In this document: positions 55,713 to 64,000 of the stretch, one piece after another
Position numbering within the stretch: the first letter of the stretch is position 1
How the letters are laid out: the number at the start of each line of letters is the position of its first letter
Assembly: GCA_021234155.1 (NCBI GenBank)
Contig: JAJEKV010000060.1
Location: forward strand, 8,266,323 to 8,330,322
Origin: Isoetes taiwanensis
Taxonomy: Eukaryota; Streptophyta; Lycopodiopsida; Isoetales; Isoetaceae
Length of the DNA: 64,000 nt
Direction of reading: 5' to 3'
Made by a program: the position numbers and the translations under genes
Notes under the pieces: model-generated
Databases searched by the model: none
What the model was told of the DNA's origin: nothing
Seen by the model: the letters and a program-made list of their open reading frames with translations, nothing else

Positions 55713-58078
55713 CTATATAAAGGGGTGAAGCCCCCGGGATATTACCATGTTCGAGTCAAGGCAATCATTGCACCGCCGCAAGCATTGATAATAATATGTG
55801 GATGAAGCTCCGTCTTCTTTCTGCAGTATGGGAGCGGGCTGCAGGCCTATCGGGTCTGATCTTTCCAAATGCGTAGTCATCTCCTTGATTCTATTCTCAC
55901 AGTTGGAATTAACTTCCAAATCCTTGCTGATTTTTTCAATGGCAGCTTCTAATTCTTGCAAATCAGCCTTTAAACCATCAATGGGAATCATTAGAGCATC
56001 TAAGTCAAATAAAAAACTTGATTTATCCTCCTCTAAGTGGGATGCCAAAGCCATTTGCACATCGGTTGGCTTCCCTTTGCTTTTAAACGTGCCATAATAC
56101 TGAACTGCTCACATATTTGTGCATCTTTATTCTGCACAAGTCTTGTCAAAAAGCTCTTTATCACTCTCATGCTTCAACGGATCAATTTCCATTGCTTTCC
56201 TTTTCTCTTTTAGAGTTTGTATTTCATCAAGCATGGAGGATCTAATGCTCTTCTTTCCCTCCACCTTTTCATCATTTCCAACTGCTGCCCCAATTCTACC
56301 TGAGGCATACATTTAGTAGCGTTAACATTGGCATTTTATCAGCTAATTCCGCCAGTCGATTCTTTTGAGGGCCTTTTGAATGAAGACTTGCACTTGCTTT
56401 CACCTCATCCCAATCAATGCTTATTCCTTTATAATGAAGTGCATATGCTCGGGCAAAATACAATGAAATCTGATGATTTGCAATGTCCTTCCCACAAAAA
56501 ACGTGCTCATAGACAGAAAAAAAATCTGACATCCAAATAGGCTTAATCCTGCACTCTTGATAACCCCTAACAGCAGGGGTTTTAGAACCCCAAACATCTT
56601 GCACTATTTGCACTAGCCCTTGAAACATGCTATCAAAATTATTGCTCCTATGTCAGTCGATGCTTACCTTGTCAAACTTCGGGCTAAGACCTCCTCGATC
56701 CAAGAAGACCCACTCTTGAGTTTTTGGGCGGCAGTTCTAGTGGGACACCTTGGCATGGGCTTTACAGGTTTGTTGCGAGGAGATTTTCTTGGAGATGTCT
56801 TTGTTCCAAGCTGCTTCGTCATGATCTCTTCCCTGGTGCTTCAGCTCTCTGAAAATGCAAGCTTTTGGCTATGGAGGTCCTGATCTTGGCTATGGAGGTT
56901 TGATTATGGATGTCAAGCTTTCGGCTATAGAGGTTCAAGCAGGAGCGAGGTTGAACAGAGCGGGAGGAGAGTTCAAAATTATTTCCCCTATTAATGATTC
57001 CTTCTAAGAATAAGGGGAGGGGGGTGGGGGGGATTTCCTTACTGGCACTTTTTTTGCCCACCCTTTCATGCTTCTACCCTTTTGGAAAAGAGAATATGAA
57101 AGAACAAAAAGACAAAAAAAACATGCAAAAACTGAGAAAAGAAACATGGAAAAAAAAAAAAGGGGAACATGAAAAAATTGAAAAAAAAAAGATGAAAAAC
57201 TCTTGCACTAAAAGATAGTACTTGCAGCTAGTTTGGCCTGTAGATTTTGAAATTCGAACTGATGGCTTTCAGTAATGCATTGGTGATGAGCAAACTGAAC
57301 GATAGATGCCTCATCAACATGTCCATCCCGCACTTGAACAAGAACAAACCCCTCTGGAACAAACTGTGTAGAGCTCTACATTGTCAACGTCATGACCACC
57401 ACATACACTGGGGTGCTATGCCCCTTCTGGATATTCATCATGGCATGCTTGGCTGTATAAAATCCTCCCTGATATGCAGCCCTGTCCTTGGTCTTGTCTT
57501 CTTTGAACTTGCTTTCCAAGTCGTATCCACCAAGCCACTCCTCCCACCACCTCATAAATTTTGTCTCTTCAGAGGACGATCATCATATACATACAGTTCT
57601 CCATTAGCAAAATCTGTGGGGAGGTCTTCATCCTCCTCTAGCTCTATACTAAAACTTGTGGGGAAATCTTCATCCTCCCCTTCTGGGATGACTTTTCGCA
57701 CTATGCTGGCAAACGAATGCCCATCATGTTCCAATAGATCTTGAACTTCTCCTGTCTCTGTTAAGTTCTCACACCCAGTGTTTCTTCTTCAATGTTATCA
57801 TTCTGAAATGCACATTTTCTTTTCTTGTACACACACTCATTTTGTTTCTCCACCTCAAGCTGCGACGACTTGGTAAAACACTTGAGCGCCTCAATCAGTC
57901 CAAAGTGATGGAAAAAAACCCGTTTTTCATTTTCTGGAGCCTCAAACACGCGCGAGACTTCACACAGGTGATGTATCCACTTCTTTCTAGCTTCAAATGT
58001 CTGTGTCTCCTGGAGCACTTGACCCTCAAACTTATCATGGACTAGAAAAATGATATATTTAACAAAATTTGGACTCAT
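55713..58078 (-). pseudogene. Broken acidic/coiled-coil ORFs of unknown type
   Basis: Minus-strand pieces in order: 58078-57761 (FEARKKWIHHLCEVSRVFEA), 57734-57552 (VIPEGEDEDFPTSFSIELEE...), then about 57550-57260 (MRWWEEWLGGYDLESKFKED, AAYQGGFYTAKHAMMNIQKG), 56628-56296 (DFFSVYEHVFCGKDIANHQI, GISIDWDEVKASASLHSKGP), 56312-56127 and 56060-55713 (LKADLQELEAAIEKISKDLE). The constant orientation and absence of long overlaps suggest one decayed gene, possibly transposon-borne. No family recognised. Confidence 0.35.
57012..57031 (+). other. G-run cluster, quadruplex-capable
   Basis: Runs of 4, 6 and 7 G separated by single bases (ggggagggggg-t-ggggggg), then A-rich sequence to 57190. It could form a G-quadruplex on the plus strand. 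Confidence 0.5.
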
Positions 58079-58886
58079 TCGTATTTAATAAACAACACTT
58101 CAAATATCTAATTATGAGCTTATGCGTATCATTTGAAATCTTATTGATTTTAATAAATTTTATAAGTTTTAATTACTTAAGTTTATTATCAAATTTAAAA
58201 TATGATGATTGTCATAACATAAAACTGATTTCTAGACTAATCTTTATTTGAAGTTATCTAGAATTAGAATTTTTGAATATAAAATTCAATTTTCAGTTTG
58301 AAATTTGGCAGAATGAAAAATGAATCCAGTTAGTTTGATAAGCAATTGACTTAATACAATTATGCATATTTGAAAATTTATAAAATCTTAGCGCATATCA
58401 TCATAATGAATAACACATATGAATTTCTAATTAAATTATAGATACTAAACTTATGTATGGTCTAGACTAATAGGTATTATGGTAGTAAAACATGAATTCT
58501 AACATTTCAATAGTTTGAAGTATTAGCTTTGTCTATCTTTTATAAACCATTATTTGTTAAATGACTATCTTTTTAATCTCTATTGAATAACTAGAAATTT
58601 TTAAAACTGTATCCTATAATAAAAACATCTTGAAGGAACTTTTAGGTTGAATTTAGATGAAAAAAATTATGTTTTAATAACCATTTTTCAGTTAGTTTAT
58701 TCTTTGCATCATGAACCGAAAATTAACTTCGTCCATCAAAAATCAAGAGATAATGCCGAAACTAGATTACAAGACTCAATACCAACTTTGTTTTTGCAAA
58801 ACCGCGAGGTTAAGTACTATAAACATCAATTGAGCACTACGCTAAATCAAGGCAAGACATGATAAGCTAAAACTAGATCATAAGAC
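58079..58886. other. A/T-rich, no gene seen
   Basis: Very A/T-rich with only chance ORFs. It separates the broken minus-strand ORFs from the second copy of the duplication. Confidence 0.5.
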
Positions 58887-60347
58887 TTCGATCATAAATA
58901 GAAATACTGTGAAAGCATGTATTCGGCTTTAATGCGGCGCCCATCATACACATGTATCGATCACTTGGTTTGAGCTATAGCTCAAGGTTACTCCCCAATG
59001 TATAGCGGTCGATGGTCATTAATAGAGAGCGCTCTGTGAAAGCATGTGTTCAGCTTTGTGCAGCGCTCATCATACGCATGTATCAGTCACCCTGGTTTGT
59101 CTTATTAAATGCTATGTATTGAATACCATTAAATGCTATATAATGACATTCGGATGTCTTTGCTGAGTTGTAATATTGTATATAGATCGTTTGGGATGTC
59201 CTTCATATGGGATTGGCGTTCACAAGTGTTAGCAGTGCATCCGGATAATTAGGCATGAAGTTGGCCAAGTTGTTGATGCTACAAAAGAGCTTTGGAAAGC
59301 TAACACTTTACAATGTTGTTTTTATGGCATTTCTACACTAGGGCATTTGCTCTCGAAATGTAATGGGACTTTTTCATTATTGTTCCATGAACACATGATG
59401 TAACACTGGAAGTTGGTGGACCGTCTTGCACATACAGTTAGTTCTTCTTCTCCAGTGAAATTGACACCTTGCATTGTTAGGAACGATCTGATATCGTGGT
59501 TATGCCATATAAGCTTGCATTTTAACACCTATAGCTTAAAATATTATGAGTACTGGCACGTGTTGTGATTGTGTCTGCAAGACATAAAACAAGTACAGAT
59601 ATTTCTACAACATTAAACTACTCAGTTGCATACACAATTCAATCGAGGGGCACATGCGGACGGGCTTGTACATGAATGTAGGGGACCTACAAACTGATTG
59701 TAAGAACATGGTAGAGCTCTACTTTAATTTAAATATAAATTGTGAAAACATGACTTCACGTTTTGATTTAGGCCACTTCACCCTCAAGAAACCGGAGGGC
59801 AACCCCGCGTCTTGCTTGACCTTTGTTTTTCTTTGCATGTCATAGAATGGATCATGTCGCTTTTTCTAAATCCATCTATTTTCGTATTTTTCATTCTTAT
59901 GTTTTCTTTTGGTGTAGGCAACCCAGAGCTTGCAAGATTCGTGAATCGATTTTAGGATAGATCCTTCGTGCTGGGCCGTCTTTGTAAGCCGTCTAATAGC
60001 CTGCTTGATCTTTTAATGCTTATTTTATTTTTGTTGCATAGCTTACATTGCTACTGATTCTCTATTTCTTTACAAAGCTGGTGCCGGAGCAACCGCTTTT
60101 GGCCTAACGATCCATGGCTAACAACAAATGCATAGCCGGATATGCATGAAGATCAAGCACTTGAGCGCGGGTAGAACCCTTAATACCTCTATTTACTTAT
60201 TTGTTTATTCAGACGAGGCTGCCTTCCACCAATGAATCCATCTTAAATGCATTGTGGTTTTTTATTTGCTACTTGCATTGTCATAACAGATAGGTGCTAC
60301 GCAACTAAGTATATGTATGTCAATCTTACAGAGCAAGGGCTTGGAGC

Positions 60348-61243
60348 TGATACGGGGGCATGCTAGGGGGAGTGGTCCAGTGGGGAAAAAAGACTAAGGC
60401 AATGGGGACACTTGGGAAACAATGGTTACAAGATACCATGGAACTTGGAGCAAGACGTTATTAATATTATTAAGCAACCATTAGATAAGGAAGATATTTA
60501 AAAGGGAAATATCTTATCTTAAAAGAAAAGGGCAATCATTCGAAATAGACTTCGTGCAAATATCTGGTTGCTATTCCTGCAACAAAAAGGGTGGATCGGG
60601 AGGACACCAAAATAGCGGCGGCGATTACCTTTATCACGGGACAAAAAGGCCCGATTGGGCTATAACCGGAAGCCATCGGCCGGTTTAGGAACTTCAATGA
60701 GCTTCAGACTTGGAATTCCGGATACGGCTGCTGCAGACAAAAATCCGGCTCTCGGATCGTGGGTCGTTTCTTCTTGGATCCGTGGCAGCTACTACTTGGT
60801 AGATGGTTGCTTCATTCCAAATCCGACCTGCTTCTCTCGGTTGAGACGAGGATCCGGCAAGGCGGGGGGGTCGTGGATCCGCAGCGGTGGATGCAGGCTT
60901 TACTAATAAGCCCGTGTTTTAGTCCAGCTCTATTCTTTGGTGGTTGTGGTTGAAGTTATATGAACCCATTGCAATTGTAAGATTGGTTTGATCATAAGCC
61001 GAAGGGAAAATAAGCTATGATCAATTCCTTTCACTGTTTCCCTTGGAAATTGCCTTAGATCTTATCTGGATCCGGTTGGGTGGTGAACTGGATGCCCAAA
61101 TCCATTGGTTGTGGAGACCAAGATGATCGGTTGTGGAAACCAAAGCTAATGCTCTTAAGTAAAGATTGTTTCTTCTATACTTTGTCTGTACAATTGTGGT
61201 TTAAAGAAGTTACGCCTTTAAGCATTTTCCTTAAAGCGTATCA
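60348..61243 (+). repeat. 5' LTR of retrotransposon 3
   Basis: 896 bp. Contains an inverted pair aagatattt (60491-60499) / aaatatctt (60507-60515) also present in the 3' LTR. It differs from the 3' LTR in one block (60615-60910), nearly always at CAG/CTG: tagcggcggcg here, tagcagcagcg there. Confidence 0.93.
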
Positions 61244-61245
61244 AG

Positions 61246-61257
61246 TGGTATCAGAGC
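61246..61257 (+). other. Primer-binding site, initiator tRNA-Met
   Basis: tggtatcagagc two bases after the LTR end, the common plant PBS matching the 3' end of initiator tRNA-Met. Confidence 0.9.
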
Positions 61258-61273
61258 GGAAGTTACGATTCTT

Positions 61274-61609
61274 TTGGAATCTATGGGCTATGGGAACATC
61301 AAGGCTGCAAAAACACCAAGAATCTTGCAAGCCTGTGCTGCAAGTGTAGATGGGTTTAACTGTGTCAAAGAAGTGTTGGGGGCGAAGTACATAGCTAAAC
61401 AGGCGAATCTTGGAGCATGGCACCCAAGAGGCTGGAGCATCAGTAGCAGTAGAAGAGAAAAGTTCGGTGCTTTCGTGGACTCGAAGCATATATGGACTGA
61501 CTTGTTGGGAACGAGTTTGGGTTATTGGGGAAATTCCTACGATCATTTGGGGAATTATAGAATCTTGTTTGGGATTGCGGAGTCAGAACGTGGAGATTTG
61601 AGAGATTGA
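61274..61609 (+). CDS. Small ORF inside retrotransposon 3
   Basis: 111 codons, MESMGYGNIKAAKTPRILQA... to ERGDLRD. No gag-like zinc knuckle and no known domain. It may be the remnant of a gag start or may be untranslated. Confidence 0.25.
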   Translation: MESMGYGNIKAAKTPRILQACAASVDGFNCVKEVLGAKYIAKQANLGAWHPRGWSISSSRREKFGAFVDSKHIWTDLLGTSLGYWGNSYDHLGNYRILFGIAESERGDLRD

Positions 61610-61907
61610 CTGGCCGTGGGGGTCATTCATATAAATATTTGACTTGGGAAGTCATTTATATTAACACTTGACCTTATTTGCAGGTTTGCTTATTGTTAAG
61701 CATTGGGAAGGAACTTTACGGACAAAGCTGTCAGTCAAGAGTATGGACGCTAAGATTTGGATGCGGAATCTCAAATTGCTTCCTATGGGACAGACTTATG
61801 GGTAAAAGTTCGTAAGTTGATTTGATTTGGTTTGTAATGCATTGGATGTAATTTTTCAGAGAGGGTAATTGTGGTTATTGCACAATAGGCCTAACAAAAT
61901 TACATTA

Positions 61908-62078
61908 GTACCGTGGAGGTACAAAATTAGGTAGTACCGTGGAGGTACGAAAAATACTAACGTATCGTGGAGATACAATAGTTTAGTATCGTGGAGATAC
62001 TATAAAATATTATCGCGGAGATACAAACGATAGTGATGTGCCATGAAGGTACAAGGATATATCGTACTGTGGAAGTAC
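61908..62078 (+). repeat. Array of seven 15-nt hairpins
   Basis: Units at 61908, 61934, 61962, 61986, 62010, 62038 and 62064, each 15 nt, spaced 24-28 bp: gtacc-gtgga-ggtac (twice), gtatc-gtgga-gatac (twice), ttatc-gcgga-gatac, gtgcc-atgaa-ggtac, gtact-gtgga-agtac. Five-base stems (four in the fifth unit) stay paired while their sequence changes. The loop is gtgga in five units. The spacers are unlike each other. Role unknown; a protein-binding or packaging site on the RNA is possible. Confidence 0.9.
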
Positions 62079-62174
62079 GCGGATATCCGTAATTGTTTTT
62101 CTTGAATTTGCAGAACCTTCAGACGTAAAGGGGCAATCGCCTTGAGAAGGGATGGGGCCACTGGAGCGTCTTTG

Positions 62175-62194
62175 GAAGATCGCGGACGATCTTC
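62175..62194 (+). other. 8-bp hairpin next to the polypurine tract
   Basis: gaagatcg-cgga-cgatcttc: perfect 8-bp stem with a cgga tetraloop, 17 bp before the 3' LTR. The loop resembles the gtgga loops of the nearby array. Confidence 0.75.
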
Positions 62195-62197
62195 ATT

Positions 62198-62211
62198 AAG
62201 AAGGGATGGAT
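62198..62211 (+). other. Polypurine tract of retrotransposon 3
   Basis: aagaagggatggat directly before tgatacg. A related aagggatgg occurs at about 62142. Confidence 0.65.
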
Positions 62212-63092
62212 TGATACGGGGGCATGCTAGGGGGAGTGGTCCAGTGGGGAAAAAAGACTAAGGCAATGGGGACACTTGGGAAACAATGGTTACAAGATAC
62301 CATGGAACTTGGAGCAAGACGTTATTAATATTATTAAGCAACCATTAGATAAGGAAGATATTTAAAAGGGAAATATCTTATCTTAAAAGAAAAGGGCAAT
62401 CATTCGAAATAGACTTCGTGCAAATATCTGGTTGCTATTCCTGCAACAAAAAGGGTGGATCGGGAGGACACCAAAATAGCAGCAGCGATTACCTTTATCT
62501 GGGACAAAAAGGCCCGATTGGGCTATAACTGAAGCCATCGGCCAGTTTAGGAACTCAGCGGAGCTTCAGACTTGGAATTCCGGCTGCTGCAGACAAAAAT
62601 CCGGCTCTCAGATCGTGGCTGTTCTTGGATCCGGCAGCAGCTACTTGGTAGATGGTTGCTTCATTCCAAATCCGACCTGCTTCTCTCAGTTGAGACGAGG
62701 ATCTGGCAAGGGGCGGGGGGGCTTCAGGATCTGCAGTGGATGCAGGCTTTACTAATAAGCCCAGGTTTTAGTCCAGCTCTATTCTTTGGTGGTTGTGGTT
62801 GAAGTTATATGAACCCATTGCAATTGTAAGATTGGTTTGATCATAAGCCGAAGGGAAAATAAGCTATGATCAATTCCTTTCACTGTTTCCCTTGGAAATT
62901 GCCTTAGATCTTATCTGGATCCGGTTGGGTGGTGAACTGGATGCCCAAATCCATTGGTTGTGGAGACCAAGATGATCGGTTGTGGAAACCAAAGCTAATG
63001 CTCTTAAGTAAAGATTGTTTCTTCTATACTTTGTCTGTACAATTGTGGTTTAAAGAAGTTACGCCTTTAAGCATTTTCCTTAAAGCGTATCA
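62212..63092 (+). repeat. 3' LTR of retrotransposon 3
   Basis: 881 bp. Identical to the 5' LTR for long stretches at both ends. See the 5' LTR for the pattern of differences. Confidence 0.93.
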
Positions 63093-63294
63093 GGAGCAGC
63101 CGCTAAGAGCAAAGGTAATGATTGCTTTACGTTGGTACTTGCTTTACGTTGCTTGTGGTTCTGTAATGATTATCAAGGGACTTATATTGAAAAAGGTCAT
63201 AGGAAAGAATGATCAGTAATGGTTTGAATAGACCGCCTAGTGTGTCTGCTTTGCGAGCAAAATTTACAATTTTATGCTGCATTTTAGATTGCAG

Positions 63295-63793
63295 ATGGCA
63301 TGACAATAGAGGTTGGTGTTGTGAATTCGATGGTTGAGACTAGGGGAGGTACTCGCAGCAAAGAAGGAGCTATCTGGTTAGTAATGCATAAGTTTATGAA
63401 TTTTATAGGGTATTTAATCTCATTTTAGTAGCCGTGAAATGACCTTACAGATTAAAGTAGGTGTATGACAAACCACTTAAAGTTTTAATTATATTTGTTG
63501 TTTGTAAAATATACTGCTCTTATTTTTGTGCGGTTATCTGATGCCAATGTTCATCAGTTTCTCAAAATTATCCACTTATTGATTATGAATGGGTATACAT
63601 GCAGGACACCACCTTTAGCATCCTTTACTATGCATAAGCTGACACTCTACACTACGAATGAGAACTGGAAGGTACTTTCTCTTCGATATTAGGTTGCAAT
63701 AAACTGTGCAATGGATTTATGCTTCTGCAGGTGGTTAATCTGAAGGAGTCTCGGAAATTTTCTTCCAACAAGCGCTGCATCTACATCTTTAAG
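63295..63793 (+). CDS. Chorein/BLTP3-like exons, copy 2
   Basis: Exons 63295-63376, 63605-63671 and 63731-63793 repeat copy 1 exons 53223-53304, 53533-53599 and 53659-53721, with the same phases and splice sites. The gene may run on beyond the window end, so this could be the complete allele or paralogue. The retrotransposon 3 insertion lies about 0.2 kb upstream, in a stretch that in copy 1 reads like a short exon (SKGLEQPLRAK). Confidence 0.65.
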
Positions 63794-64000
63794 GTTGGTA
63801 ATATTTAGGAATAAAACTAAGTTTCATGACCAGGGTTTTAAGATGAAGAAGCAAGGAAAGTAATTTATCTCGTCAAAGCAAGCAGCTACTTCCTTAAAGC
63901 TTTTGTGAAAAATGATAAGACTTTTATTAGTAAAGGGAGCTCTAATGATAGTCTAGGAATGATAGTCTAAGGAGAGAGGATGCATGTGCATTTGTAGGAG

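Larger units (their letters stand above)
60348..63092 (+). mobile_element. Non-autonomous LTR retrotransposon 3
   Basis: LTRs of about 890 bp with perfect 7-bp terminal inversions (tgatacg...cgtatca), a PBS for initiator tRNA-Met, a PPT and a perfect 5-bp target duplication ggagc (60343-60347, 63093-63097). The internal part is only 968 bp and carries no gag or pol, so it must borrow enzymes from a relative. It is inserted in a segment whose empty version is present at 53021-53045, which confirms both ends. Confidence 0.93.
58887..64000 (+). repeat. Segmental duplication, copy 2, with inserted retrotransposon
   Basis: 58887-60347 and 63098-64000 together match 51544 to about 53945. The match resumes after the insertion at exactly the base where it stopped (ggagc|agccgctaagagc). 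It continues past the window end. Confidence 0.9.

Noticed and set aside
57247-57744. 165-codon plus-strand ORF with a Ser-rich end
   Set aside because: Antisense to the acidic minus-strand ORF pieces; the Ser runs are the complement of Glu/Asp codons.
61908-62078. CRISPR-like array
   Set aside because: Regular spacing and palindromic repeats, but units are only 15 nt, spacers about 11 nt, the setting is the inside of a plant LTR element, and no cas genes exist here.

Overview
The window looks like nuclear DNA of a land plant with a large, repeat-rich genome. Reasons: Ty3/gypsy LTR retrotransposons with a 3' extra ORF, L1-type LINE ends, MITE and foldback elements, GT-AG introns, and exons resembling the plant VPS13/chorein family and possibly Mediator subunit 9. 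Repeat composition made me think of a fern or another seed-free plant, but that is an impression and not shown by the sequence. I see no bacterial, organellar, tRNA, rRNA or CRISPR feature.

Layout. 0-3.2 kb: a frameshifted Myb/SANT-like gene on the minus strand, then a LINE 3' end lying between two long CT microsatellites. 3.26-28.79 kb: retrotransposon 1 (LTRs 3264-3753 and 28299-28787), with gag, protease and RT broken, RNaseH-integrase open, and a long coiled-coil ORF 3' of pol. That 3' ORF is split by a second, related retrotransposon cluster (11325-25835) flanked by the duplicated target CCAAT. The cluster has four LTR copies, two gag copies and one pol in a rearranged order. 28.8-29.6 kb: a mirrored foldback repeat, with a partial copy at 37.8-38.1 kb. 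30-40 kb: mostly non-coding, with one orphan exon, a MITE and a second LINE end. 40-46 kb: an AT-hook exon, a degenerate transposase-like gene on the plus strand, and a convergent multi-exon gene with a Ulp1 (C48) protease domain. 46-54.5 kb: scattered exons, including a possible MED9 start and clear exons of a chorein/BLTP3-like lipid-transfer gene. 55.7-58.1 kb: broken acidic and coiled-coil ORFs on the minus strand. 58.9-64 kb: a second copy of 51.5-53.95 kb, interrupted by a non-autonomous LTR retrotransposon (60348-63092, TSD GGAGC).

Two observations stand out. First, the internal region of the 60-63 kb element holds seven short hairpins at 24-28 bp spacing. Their stems change in a compensatory way (CC/GG, TC/GA, CT/AG) around a mostly constant GTGGA loop, so the fold rather than the sequence seems to be kept. 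Second, differences between nearly identical copies anywhere in the window (three LTR families, the gag copies and the duplicated host segment) fall mostly at CAG/CTG triplets and include indels and substitutions such as CAG to CGT, CG or CGG. This is not a cytosine deamination pattern. It resembles base-calling error at CHG-methylated cytosines in long reads, and it may explain many of the frameshifts, one premature stop and one lost splice acceptor reported here.
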